Origin: Hyphomicrobiales bacterium
GTDB lineage: Bacteria > Pseudomonadota > Alphaproteobacteria > Rhizobiales > Rhizobiaceae
DNA length: 64,000 nucleotides
Reading direction: 5' to 3'
Assembly (NCBI GenBank): GCA_900472295.1
Contig: UCIA01000024.1
Span: forward strand, 14,577 to 78,576
Each line of letters begins with the position of its first letter. Position 1 is the stretch's first letter. The notes below the pieces were generated by a model. The model did not search any database, had not been told where the DNA came from, and was given only the letters and a program-made list of their open reading frames with translations. The position numbers were made by a program, and so were the translations under genes. Shown in pieces: positions 1 through 10,377 of the stretch.

Positions 1-123
1 CAGAGGGGGGCGCGAAAGATCGCAGACCTGGCGCTCAAACCTGAAGACCCAACAATGCGAAGGTGTGGGCAACCATGACTATCTAATACGCCGGCGGGAC
101 AGCGCCCCCCTCAGGCCTGCCGG

Positions 124-359
124 CCATCTCCCCACAAGGGGGAGGGCAATCGCATATGGCATTTGGAGCTCGGATAACCGGCATGCCTTGATTGCCGTCA
201 TCCTCGGGCTTGTCCCGAGGATCTGCTGTCGCAGGCCGCATGGAGCGCGATCAGTTTGCGGAGGCCGGTAGATCCTCGGGACAAGCCCGAGGATGACGAC
301 GTTGCGCTGGCTTCCGCTGATCGTCCATATGCGATGGCCCTGCCACAAGGGGGAGATCA
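124..359. repeat. nested palindromic repeat block of rhizobial type
   Basis: Two long inverted arms lie at 196-223 and 271-298. They are exact reverse complements over 28 bases, and each arm is itself a hairpin (CCTCGGG, loop CTTGT, CCCGAGG). An outer, imperfect pair of arms at about 124-159 and 325-358 contains a CACAAGGGGGAG core and a CATATG motif. This matches the intergenic mosaic palindromes that litter rhizobial chromosomes. No gene is supported in 1-365. The block lies just beyond the parC stop and may help end its transcript, although no T-run follows. Confidence 0.75.
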
Positions 360-365
360 GCAGCT

Positions 366-2618
366 TCAACCAAACTTCCCCGTCCGCGGGAATCCCTTCG
401 GCACCATGCGCCCGGCCGAGGCTCTCGCGCCGATCCACTCCGCCAGCTCCTCGCGCGACCTGGTAAATGTGCGGTCGGCCGAATCCTGCCAGGACAGGCC
501 GGTCTCCAGCGTGAAGGGTTTCAGGTCGAGCACGCCGCCGTCCTTGTATTTCTGCAGGCGAACGCCTTTACCGCGGCCCATTTCGGGGATTTCGGACAGC
601 GCAAACACCAGCATCTTGCGGTTCTCGCCGACGATGGCGAGGTGATCGCCGGAAACCGGCACGCAGACCTTGGCCTCGTCGGGCGCCTTGACGTTCATCA
701 CCTGCTTGCCCTTGCGGGTGTTGGCGACGACCTCCTCTTCCGGCACGACAAAGCCGTTGGCGTCGTAGGAGACGAGCAGCAGCTTGCGCTTGGGGTCGTG
801 GACGAAGGCGGTGACGATGTCCTGGTCATTGTCCATGTCGACAATGATGCGGATCGGTTCGCCATGGCCACGCCCGCCCGGCAGCCGGTCGGCGCCGATG
901 GTGTAGAACTTGCCGCCGGTGGTGAAGACCAGGATCTTGTCGGTGGTCTGGGCATGGAAGGCGAGCTTGAGGCTGTCACCCTCCTTGAAGGTCAAGGTGG
1001 AATGGTCGGCCAGATGGCCTTTCATGGCCCTGAGCCAGCCCTTTTCCGAGACGACGACAGTGACCGGCTCGCGCTCGATCATGGCGTGGGCAATGTCGGT
1101 CAAATCATGTTCGGGCGCGTCGGCGAACTGGGTGCGGCGCTTGCCGAGCTCGGTTTCGGGGCCGAACTTGTCTCGAACCTGCGTCACTTCCCATTTGATC
1201 GTCGACCATTGCTTGGCATTCGACGCCAGCAGCGCCTCGATCTGCTTCTTCTCGGTCGAGAGGCCATCGAACTCCTTGCGGATTTCGAACTCTTCCAGCT
1301 TGCGCAAGGCGCGCAGCCGCATGTTGAGGATGGCTTCAGCCTGGGTGTCGGTGAGTGACCAGCGGGCCATCATCACCTGCTTGGGCTCATCCTCCTCGCG
1401 GATGATCCTGATGACCTCGTCGATGTTGAGATAAGCGATCAGGTAGCCGGCGAGGATTTCCAGCCGCTTCTCGATCTCGCCAAGCCGGTGCTTCGAGCGG
1501 CGGATCAGCACATCGCGGCGATGGTCGAGCCACTCCTGCAGCACGCCCTTCAGCGACAGGACGTTGGGCACCTTGCCGCGCGACAGTACGTTCATATTGA
1601 GCGGGAATCGGCTTTCGAGCTCGGTCAGCTTGAACAGCGATTCCATTAGGATGCCCGGATCGACACTACGGCTCTTCGGCACCAACACGATGCGCACGTC
1701 CTCGGCGCTTTCGTCCCTGACATCCTCGAGCAGCGGCAGTTTGCGCGCGATCAAAAGCTCGGCGATCTTTTCGATCAGCCTGGCCTTCTGGATGCCGTAG
1801 GGGATTTCAGTGACGACGATGCTCCAGGTGCCCCTGCCCTGGTCTTCCTGGCCCCATTTGGCGCGCACGCGGAAACCACCGCGGCCGGTCTCATAGGCCT
1901 CCAGGATTGAAGCGCGGCTGTCGACGATGATGCCGCCGGTCGGAAAATCAGGCCCCTGGACGAACTCCATCAGCTTGGTCACCGGCGCGTCCGGTTGCTC
2001 GATCAGGTGCAGCGCCGCGTTGCAAAGCTCGGCGGCGTTGTGCGGCGGGATGGACGTCGCCATGCCGACGGCAATGCCGGAGGAGCCGTTGGCAAGCAGG
2101 TTCGGGAAGGCGCCGGGGAGCACCACGGGCTCCTCGTCCTCCTCATTGTAGGTCGGTCGGAAATCGACGGCGTCCTCGGTGATGCCGGCTAGCAAGTCGC
2201 TCGCCACCTCGGTCATGCGCGCCTCGGTGTAGCGCATGGCGGCGGCGTTATCGCCGTCGATATTGCCGAAATTGCCCTGCCCGTCGACCAAGGGATAGCG
2301 CATAGAAAAATCCTGCGCCAGCCGCACCAGCGCGTCGTAGATCGACTGGTCGCCATGCGGATGGAACTTGCCCATCACGTCGCCGACGATGCGGGCGCAT
2401 TTGGCAAAGCCCTGGTCGGGGTTGAGCCTGAGCAGCCGCATGGCATGCATGATGCGGCGATGCACCGGCTTCAGCCCATCGCGCACATCCGGCAGCGCCC
2501 GGTGCATGATGGTCGACAACGCATAGGCGAGGTAGCGCTCTTCCAGCGCCTTCTTCAGATCGATCGGTTCGATATGATCACCGCCGCCATCGTCAGGCGG
2601 CAAAAGCCTTTTTGCCAT
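366..2618 (-). CDS. parC: DNA topoisomerase IV subunit A
   Basis: This is the breakage-reunion subunit of topoisomerase IV, which unlinks daughter chromosomes together with ParE. The 750 residues match ParC length. The N-terminal domain has DVRDGLKPVHRR (about 44-55) and GKFHPHGDQSIYDAL, followed by the DNA-cleaving tyrosine in AAAMRYTEAR (Tyr130). The C-terminal half has the beta-pinwheel type repeats of GyrA/ParC. ParC is favoured over GyrA by the short C-terminal domain and by an N-terminus beginning MAKRLLPPDD. The residue aligned with Ser80 of the E. coli quinolone pocket appears to be Gln91, while Asp95 sits at the Glu84 position. The gene is alone on its strand here. Confidence 0.95.
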   Translation of the reverse strand: MAKRLLPPDDGGGDHIEPIDLKKALEERYLAYALSTIMHRALPDVRDGLKPVHRRIMHAMRLLRLNPDQGFAKCARIVGDVMGKFHPHGDQSIYDALVRLAQDFSMRYPLVDGQGNFGNIDGDNAAAMRYTEARMTEVASDLLAGITEDAVDFRPTYNEEDEEPVVLPGAFPNLLANGSSGIAVGMATSIPPHNAAELCNAALHLIEQPDAPVTKLMEFVQGPDFPTGGIIVDSRASILEAYETGRGGFRVRAKWGQEDQGRGTWSIVVTEIPYGIQKARLIEKIAELLIARKLPLLEDVRDESAEDVRIVLVPKSRSVDPGILMESLFKLTELESRFPLNMNVLSRGKVPNVLSLKGVLQEWLDHRRDVLIRRSKHRLGEIEKRLEILAGYLIAYLNIDEVIRIIREEDEPKQVMMARWSLTDTQAEAILNMRLRALRKLEEFEIRKEFDGLSTEKKQIEALLASNAKQWSTIKWEVTQVRDKFGPETELGKRRTQFADAPEHDLTDIAHAMIEREPVTVVVSEKGWLRAMKGHLADHSTLTFKEGDSLKLAFHAQTTDKILVFTTGGKFYTIGADRLPGGRGHGEPIRIIVDMDNDQDIVTAFVHDPKRKLLLVSYDANGFVVPEEEVVANTRKGKQVMNVKAPDEAKVCVPVSGDHLAIVGENRKMLVFALSEIPEMGRGKGVRLQKYKDGGVLDLKPFTLETGLSWQDSADRTFTRSREELAEWIGARASAGRMVPKGFPRTGKFG

Positions 2619-3039
2619 GCGGGTGGACTAGCCGAGCGGATGATTCGCGGCAAGGCGCAGGCGTCTGTATCCGCAGCATGGATGCTTTGAAGGTGCGAAA
2701 GACGGCCAATCCATCATCTGGGTGTGACGGGTTTCATGGAATCGTATCTCTCGCCCCGCCTAATTGCCGCTGCTTGTGCAACAACAACCAAGGCGGGTGG
2801 TGTTGCCAACCAACATCAATCTGTTACACGCCCGCACTAAGGCAGGAGACGGTACGCAGGGGAGCCCGACCTTCACGACATATTCACCGCACCGAGCGAA
2901 GGCTCCCGCTCCGGTTTGCCTTTCTCCGTGATTTTCGACAAATCTCACGGGAAGCGCCTTTTTCCCGTCCAGTTCGTCACGGAATGGTGATGGCGTAGAA
3001 TTGAAAAACATTTTTCAGGACACACTCAGGGAACTCACG
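2619..3039. other. intergenic region, no gene seen
   Basis: These 421 bases separate the divergent parC gene and the exported-protein gene that starts at 3040. Short open frames exist on both strands, but none has a convincing start site or a recognisable protein. The region should hold both promoters; no clear -35/-10 pair was found by eye. Confidence 0.5.
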
Positions 3040-4230
3040 ATGACAATCCAACGTTCGACACTCAAGAAACTCGCTTTTTCGACCTTTTTGCTGACGTTGC
3101 CGCTGAATGCCGCTTTTGCGCAGGACGCAGCGGTTGCCGACCGGCTGAAGGCCGCATTTGCCGCCCAGGGCGTCGATATCTCCTGGACCGGGGTCACCGG
3201 CGACAATTCCAGCATGGTGCTGCAGGGCGTGTCGATCAAGCCGGCGGCCGAAAAGGAAGCGCTGGCGATCGGTGACGTCAAGCTTGAAGGCGTGACGGAA
3301 GCCAATGGCGGCTATGAGATCGCAACCGTTTCGAGCTCGCCGTTCGAGCACAGCAAGGATGGCGTCACGCTCAACGTCACCCCCTTCATCATCCACGACA
3401 TGAGCGTTCCGGCCGAGGGCGCCAGCGGCCCGCTCGGCTCGATGCTGATCTACAAGACGGCCGAACTCGAAAACGTGACGGTCAAGGTTGCCGACAAGAC
3501 CGCCTTCTCGATGGATGGACTTGCGCTGCAGATCACCCCGCCGGCCGACGGCAAGGCGATGGAATTTTCCGCGACCACGGAAAAGTTCAACGCCGACCTG
3601 ACCCTGGTCGAAGATCCGAAGTCGAAGGAAGCCATCGAGGCGCTCGGTTACCAGAACATAACGGGCAATTTCGAACTCGGCGGCACCTGGCAGCCGAGCG
3701 ACGGCAAGATGGACCTGACGAAGTACGACATCTCCGTCGAGAATGCCGGCACGCTCGGCATGACCTTCGGCCTCGGCGGCTATACGCTCGACTTCGTCAA
3801 GTCGCTGCAGGAAATGCAGAAGAAGATGGCGGCGCAGCCCGAAGGCGCCGACAATTCGGCAGAGGGCATGGCGTTGCTCGGCCTCTTGCAGCAGCTTTCC
3901 TTCAACAGCGCCTCGATCCGCTTCGACGACGATTCGCTGACCGGAAAGGCGCTGGACTATATCGGCAAGCAGCAGGGCATGTCGGGCAAGGACATCGCCA
4001 ACCAGGCCAAGGCGATCGTGCCGTTCGGCATGGCGCAGCTCAACAACCCCGAGCTGACGGCCGAAGTGACGGCCGCGGTGAGCAAGTATCTCGACGACCC
4101 GAAGAGCCTCGAAATCTCGGCTGAGCCGCCGGCAGCGGTGCCGTTCGCGCTGATCATGGCCGGCGCCATGTCCAACCCGGCCGACCTGACCAAGACGCTC
4201 GGCGTCCACGTCAAGGCCAACGAAGACTGA
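3040..4230 (+). CDS. exported protein of unknown function
   Basis: The predicted protein has 396 residues. ATG 3040 was chosen because an AGGGAA ribosome site at 3028-3033 precedes it at good spacing; an in-frame TTG at 3001 lacks one. Residues 1-27 form a signal peptide with a basic start (TIQRSTLKK), a hydrophobic core and an AFAQ-D cleavage site, so the protein should be periplasmic. The rest is soluble, rich in beta-strand-like alternation, and has no enzyme motif I recognise. It resembles conserved hypothetical exported proteins of rhizobia. A strong terminator follows 20 bases after the stop, so it is probably a single-gene unit. Confidence 0.85.
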   Translation: MTIQRSTLKKLAFSTFLLTLPLNAAFAQDAAVADRLKAAFAAQGVDISWTGVTGDNSSMVLQGVSIKPAAEKEALAIGDVKLEGVTEANGGYEIATVSSSPFEHSKDGVTLNVTPFIIHDMSVPAEGASGPLGSMLIYKTAELENVTVKVADKTAFSMDGLALQITPPADGKAMEFSATTEKFNADLTLVEDPKSKEAIEALGYQNITGNFELGGTWQPSDGKMDLTKYDISVENAGTLGMTFGLGGYTLDFVKSLQEMQKKMAAQPEGADNSAEGMALLGLLQQLSFNSASIRFDDDSLTGKALDYIGKQQGMSGKDIANQAKAIVPFGMAQLNNPELTAEVTAAVSKYLDDPKSLEISAEPPAAVPFALIMAGAMSNPADLTKTLGVHVKANED

Positions 4231-4251
4231 TCGAGCGACAGCTCGAAAAGC

Positions 4252-4282
4252 AAAAGCCCGGCAGCGATGCCGGGCTTTTTTT
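4252..4282 (+). terminator. Rho-independent terminator
   Basis: The stem AAAGCCCGGC pairs with GCCGGGCTTT around the loop AGCGAT and is followed by seven T residues. It lies just after the exported-protein gene ending at 4230. The A-run on the 5' side means it could also act for aspS, which ends at 4348 on the other strand. Confidence 0.9.
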
Positions 4283-4347
4283 GTTGTATTGTTGAATCGA
4301 AAGAATCGGTTCGACAGATTTTTTGAAGTATCGCCTGAACGTTGCGA

Positions 4348-6138
<1,791 letters not shown>

Positions 6139-6295
6139 TGTCATGTCAAAATTCCGGGGTGTTCTGGTTGCAGGCCGAAGCATCGAAGCCCGGTCCAAAA
6201 TTTGCGCGAAAAGCGCATGGGAGGCCGGATTTGTCAAGGCAAGCCGGCCCCGGTTGGGATCTTGGTCCCGCTTTCGGCTTTCACCGTCTACAGGC

Positions 6296-7162
6296 CTACG
6301 AGCCCAAAGCCGATTGCCGGAGGCGCTGCGCAAGATGACCGACGACCAATGCCGCGCTGGCGGAAGACGTTGCGGCGTGATGCAGGCGAATCTCCGCCCC
6401 TGGCAATTGCGGCACATGCCGGCCGGGCTGGATGCCGCGCAGGCCGGGCGCCAGCATGCTGCCCTTGACCACGGTGATTGCCAGGCCTTGCTCGACGATC
6501 GCCTCCGTGGCTGCAAGGCTCGGGCTGACATAGGCCAAACGCCAGGGACGGCCTGCTCTGTCGAGCGCCTCGATGGCCCAGGCGCGGAACAGGCAATCGG
6601 GATAGGACAGGGCGACAGGCAGCGGATCGAGTTCCTCGATGGCACGGGTGGATGCGGCCGCCCAGATCGCCCTTTCGCGGCATATCAGATCGCCCTCGAC
6701 CGTGCCTTCAGGGTGCATGGCAATGACTGCGTCGAACGATGAACCGAGGCGTTTGAGTAGCAAGGCGGTGAGACCAATCTCCATCTCGACCTGCACGAGC
6801 GGAAATCGCTCGGCAATGTCGGCGAGCAGGCGCGGCAGGATTTTGGTGCCGTAATCCTCCATCACCCCGATGCGAACGCGCCCGGCCACGCGCTGGTTGG
6901 AAACACGGGCTATCGCCTGCTCATTGAGGGCAAGGATTCGGCGCGCATCAGTGAGAAAACCCTCCCCGGCAGCCGTCAGTTCGACGCGAGCGGTGGAGCG
7001 GTGGAACAGGGCTGTGTCGAGGCGTTCCTCAAGACGCTTCACCTGCAGGCTGACGGCGGCCTGCGTTCGATTGAGCTGCTCCGCAGCGCGCGTGAAGGAC
7101 AGCCGGTCGGCAACGATGACGAAGGCACGCAGCAGCTCGGGGTCCAGACTTTGGTTGTTCAT
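6296..7162 (-). CDS. LysR-family transcriptional regulator
   Basis: The predicted protein has 288 residues. The N-terminal winged helix-turn-helix (about 7-65) reads LLRAFVIVADRLSFTRAAEQL followed by RTQAAVSLQVKRLEERL, the standard LysR pattern. The remainder is the effector-binding fold with an RVRIGVMEDYG segment at about residue 95. It is divergent from the EamA exporter gene at 7255 with 92 bases between starts. This is the usual arrangement in which a LysR protein controls its neighbour from the shared promoter region. The ligand is unknown. Confidence 0.9.
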   Translation of the reverse strand: MNNQSLDPELLRAFVIVADRLSFTRAAEQLNRTQAAVSLQVKRLEERLDTALFHRSTARVELTAAGEGFLTDARRILALNEQAIARVSNQRVAGRVRIGVMEDYGTKILPRLLADIAERFPLVQVEMEIGLTALLLKRLGSSFDAVIAMHPEGTVEGDLICRERAIWAAASTRAIEELDPLPVALSYPDCLFRAWAIEALDRAGRPWRLAYVSPSLAATEAIVEQGLAITVVKGSMLAPGLRGIQPGRHVPQLPGAEIRLHHAATSSASAALVVGHLAQRLRQSALGS

Positions 7163-7254
7163 AGCGGAACATTATCAAACTCATTGCGCTTATTCGATTC
7201 CTTTCGACCCACCTGCCCGATATCGCTGACACTGAACTGGCGAGGTTGGACACA

Positions 7255-8136
7255 GTGGAAATCCTGGGCGTGCTTGCGGCGATGCTTTCCAGCGCTCTCG
7301 GCGGCACCGCTATTGGCGCAACACGCTATCTCGCCGGCACACTCGACCCGATCACCATCGGCGCGGTGCGGTTCAGCGGCGGCTTTATCGTCCTGGCCGT
7401 TGTTGCGCTCTGGCGAAGGCACGCATGGCCGCCGAAGCGCGACTGGCCGGGCATTTCCAGCCTCGGCCTGTTGTTCTTCGGCCTATTTCCGGTGCTGTTC
7501 AACGCGTCCCTGATCTACACGACGGCGGCGCGCGGCGCGCTTTCGCTTTCGACGCTGCCCCTGCTCACCATGCTTGTCGCAGCGGTCCTGCGGGTCGAAC
7601 CGCCGACGATGCGCAAGATCGCCGGCCTGCTGATCGCCATGGCAGGCGTGGCCGTCGCGCTCGGCACGAGCCTGGCGACCGCTCCCAAAGGCGCATGGCG
7701 CGGCGACCTCATCATGGTCGCGGCGGCGTTCTGCATGGCGCTCTACAGCGTCTGGTCCAGACCATTCCTGTCGCGCACGGCACCAATCCCGTTCGTGGCG
7801 TTCGGCATGGGCGTGGGTGCTGTCTGCCTGTCGATCCTTGCGGCCTTGAATGGCGGACTCGCGCATCTTGCAACGCTGAGTGCACCGCAGTGGATCGCGA
7901 GCGGATACCTGGCCATCGTCTGCGGCGCCTTCATATTCTTTCTCTGGGCGTTTGCGCTCGGGCGCGCGGCGCCGACGCTGGTTGCCGTCTCGGTGACGGT
8001 CAATCCGGTGACGGCATCGATCTTCGGCGTCGTCTTCCTGGACGAACAGGTCAGCGCCAACCTGCTTGTCGGGCTCGTGGCCGTGCTGGCCGGAATAGCG
8101 ATCGCATCGGGAGCCAGCAGAAGATTCGGCCTGTGA
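7255..8136 (+). CDS. EamA/DMT-family membrane transporter
   Basis: The 293-residue protein is very hydrophobic, with about ten membrane segments in two homologous halves, the plan of the drug/metabolite transporter superfamily. The second half has the typical ending LDEQVSANLLVGLVAVLAGI. It is probably an inner-membrane exporter of small metabolites or amino acids; the substrate is not predictable. GTG 7255 is preferred because GAGG at 7242-7245 lies nine bases upstream; a TTG at 7246 is too close to that site. It is divergent from the LysR gene, which probably regulates it. Confidence 0.88.
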   Translation: MEILGVLAAMLSSALGGTAIGATRYLAGTLDPITIGAVRFSGGFIVLAVVALWRRHAWPPKRDWPGISSLGLLFFGLFPVLFNASLIYTTAARGALSLSTLPLLTMLVAAVLRVEPPTMRKIAGLLIAMAGVAVALGTSLATAPKGAWRGDLIMVAAAFCMALYSVWSRPFLSRTAPIPFVAFGMGVGAVCLSILAALNGGLAHLATLSAPQWIASGYLAIVCGAFIFFLWAFALGRAAPTLVAVSVTVNPVTASIFGVVFLDEQVSANLLVGLVAVLAGIAIASGASRRFGL

Positions 8137-8178
8137 CGGTCAGCCGCTTGCGTGAACAGCCGGCGCGCCGAGATTCCT

Positions 8179-8937
8179 TCAAGCGAAGTGGATTTCGACG
8201 CCCAGGCTTTCGAAATCCGCAAGGATTGCAGGCGGTGCGGTCTTCTCGACCACAAGATGGCGGATCGTCTCTGCCCCGGCGACGCGGTAAGGCGCTGCGG
8301 TGGCCAGCTTGTCGTTGGTGACCGCGATGGCGATGCCTGCGCTGTTCCTGGCCATGGCCCGCTTCACTTCGGCCTCAGCCGAATCGAAGGCCGTGACGCC
8401 GCGCGCGGCGTCGAGACCGCAAGATCCCAGAACAAACAGGTCCGCGCCAAGATGCGCGACGGCGGCAAGCGTGTCGGCGCCGACGCTGGCGCCGAGGTGG
8501 CGGTCGAACCGCCCGCCCAGCACAATCAGCTCGATCAAACTGTGCTCTGACAGGACAGAGGCAATTTCGAGCGAATTGGTGGCAACGGTCAGATCGAGGT
8601 CGCGCGGGATGGCCCTGGCGATCGCGGCATTGGTCGAGCCGCTGTCGATGAACAGCGTCTGCCCGCGCGACAGCAGTGCCACGGTCGCCCGGGCCAGCCG
8701 CGTCTTTTCTTCGACCGCATGGCTGGCACGCAGGCCGACAGGCGTCGATGCGAAGGGAGCAGGCGCGACCGCGCCGCCATAGACGCGGCGGCATTGCCCA
8801 GCCTTGGCGAGCTCCCTGAGGTCGCGGCGAACCGTGTCTTCCGAAACGCCGAAGCGGCTTGCCAGCTCGCCGGCCAGCACGCTTCCCTCGACCGCCAGGC
8901 GATCGCGAATAATTTGGTGCCGCTCATCGGTCAGCAT
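8179..8937 (-). CDS. DeoR-family transcriptional repressor
   Basis: This 252-residue sugar-type repressor has an N-terminal DeoR helix-turn-helix (GSVLAGELASRFGVSEDTVR, about 20-40) followed by DLRELAKAG. Its C-terminal DeoRC sugar-phosphate sensor domain contains LFIDSGSTNAAIA and DLFVLGSCGLD. ATG 8937 (MLTDERHQ) is chosen because AGGA lies seven bases upstream. The frame is open further upstream (ATG 8973), but that stretch encodes a duplicated QERA peptide only because it overlaps a DNA direct repeat, so it is more likely operator than protein. It is divergent from the MFS gene at 9051, its likely target. Confidence 0.9.
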   Translation of the reverse strand: MLTDERHQIIRDRLAVEGSVLAGELASRFGVSEDTVRRDLRELAKAGQCRRVYGGAVAPAPFASTPVGLRASHAVEEKTRLARATVALLSRGQTLFIDSGSTNAAIARAIPRDLDLTVATNSLEIASVLSEHSLIELIVLGGRFDRHLGASVGADTLAAVAHLGADLFVLGSCGLDAARGVTAFDSAEAEVKRAMARNSAGIAIAVTNDKLATAAPYRVAGAETIRHLVVEKTAPPAILADFESLGVEIHFA

Positions 8938-8971
8938 TGCACGTTCCTGCTTTTCTTCTGCACGTTCTTGC
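8938..8971. promoter_or_regulatory. candidate DeoR operator, two direct repeats
   Basis: TGCACGTTCCTGC (8938-8950) and TGCACGTTCTTGC (8959-8971) differ by one base and begin 21 bases apart, two helical turns. They sit between the divergent deoR-like and MFS genes. Direct repeats spaced by whole turns are typical of DeoR-family operators. A further TGTGCAAGATG lies near 8987. Confidence 0.55.
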
Positions 8972-9050
8972 ATGATTTGCGTGTTTGTGCAAGATGCCTG
9001 GCATAACTGGCGGTGGCAACCGCCGACTCTCCTGCGTTGAAAGCATCGCC

Positions 9051-10253
9051 ATGACCTTTGGCCTCCGCCTCGCTCCGCAACACCGGGTCTATGCCGGGTT
9101 TGCGATCTATTCGTTCGCCATGGGCAACATCTTTCCGCGGCTGCCCGACATCAAGCATGCCATGGGCATAGGGGACGGCACGCTCGGGCTCGCCCTGATC
9201 GGGACGCCGATCGGCACCTTGACCGCGCTGACGCTCGCGGCGCCGATCCTGGAACGTGTCGGCTTCCGCCGCGCGTTGCTTGGGCTGGTTCCGCTTTTGT
9301 CGGTTGTCTTTGCCATTGCCGTGCATGCGCCTGGGCCGCTGGCGCTGTTCCTGATGCTGCTTCCGGTCGGCCTGATGATCGGCAGTGTCGAGATCATCCT
9401 CAACCTCGAGGCCGACAGAACCGAATTCCTGCTCAAGCGCCGGATCATGAACCGGGCGCATTCGTTCTGGAGCATTGGCTTTTTCGGCGCCGGCCTGTTC
9501 GGCGCTGCCCTTGCGCATCTCGGCATATCGCCGCAACTCCACCTGGCGATCGTCGTACCGATGGTGGCGATGGCGATGGCGCTGTTTCTCGGCGGTTACG
9601 AACCGGCGCCAAGCCGCTTCGCCGGCAATGACGAGACCGCGCCAAGGCTGGCGCGGCCGACGCTGCCGATCCTCGTCCTGGTCGCTGTGACACTGTCGGC
9701 TATGCTCCTGGAAGGCGCCAGCATCGACTGGTCGGCAATCTACATGCGCACCGTCTTCGATGCAGGCCCGTTCGTTGCCGGCTTCACGGTGGCGCTGTTT
9801 GCATTCTCGCAAGCAACCACACGCTTCTTCGCCGACTCCTTTGTCGACCGCCACTCGCCAACCGGCGTGGCGCGGGTGCTCTTGGCTGCGATGGCGGTGG
9901 GCGTGCTGCTCGTCTTCTTCTCGCCCGCGCCGCTGGTGTCGATGCTGGGCTTTGCGCTGCTGGGCATCGGCAGCAGCGTGCTCTTTCCGCTGGCGATCTC
10001 GGCGGCAGCCCAGCGGACGGACCGCTCAGCGGCCATCAATGTTGCAGCACTTTCGCAGATCTCGTTTGTCGCCTTCCTGCTCGGTCCGCCGCTGCTCGGC
10101 TTCGTCTCCGACCATTGGGGCATCCGCTCGGCCTTCGGCATCGGCATCCCGTTCATCATCCTCAGCCTGCTGACCGCCGGCTCGCTCGGCCGAAAGGCGG
10201 CCACCCCTGCCGCGCCGGCGGGCGAAGCGTTGGCGAGGGCTCACGAAGCCTGA
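9051..10253 (+). CDS. MFS transporter
   Basis: The 400-residue protein has about twelve membrane segments. It begins MTFGLRLAPQHRVYAGFAIY and contains the loop motif FPRLPDIKHAMGIGDGTLGLAL seen in YbjJ-like major facilitator proteins. That subfamily is often linked to DeoR or sugar regulators, which fits the divergent DeoR gene. The substrate is unknown; a sugar or sugar derivative is plausible from context only. ATG 9051 aligns with the usual subfamily N-terminus; an upstream in-frame start at 8985 would add a segment without similarity. Its ribosome site is weak. Confidence 0.85.
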   Translation: MTFGLRLAPQHRVYAGFAIYSFAMGNIFPRLPDIKHAMGIGDGTLGLALIGTPIGTLTALTLAAPILERVGFRRALLGLVPLLSVVFAIAVHAPGPLALFLMLLPVGLMIGSVEIILNLEADRTEFLLKRRIMNRAHSFWSIGFFGAGLFGAALAHLGISPQLHLAIVVPMVAMAMALFLGGYEPAPSRFAGNDETAPRLARPTLPILVLVAVTLSAMLLEGASIDWSAIYMRTVFDAGPFVAGFTVALFAFSQATTRFFADSFVDRHSPTGVARVLLAAMAVGVLLVFFSPAPLVSMLGFALLGIGSSVLFPLAISAAAQRTDRSAAINVAALSQISFVAFLLGPPLLGFVSDHWGIRSAFGIGIPFIILSLLTAGSLGRKAATPAAPAGEALARAHEA

Positions 10254-10377
10254 ACGGCCGTCGCTGCGCGGCAGATGCGAGTTGAAGGCCACACAGCTGT
10301 TGGCGGCCCTGATATGAAGCTGGCATTGGCCACACTGATGGTCCAGAACTGTGGAGCCACCTAAGCATCGGTTCCGC

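Noticed and set aside
1..78. An open plus-strand frame at the left edge ending in TGA at 76-78
   Set aside because: Only 25 residues are visible and none form a recognisable C-terminus, so no gene is called.
2977..4209. A 410-codon open frame antisense to the exported-protein gene
   Set aside because: The plus-strand frame has a signal peptide, ribosome site and terminator; the antisense frame is Arg/His/Glu-rich as expected of a high-GC shadow.
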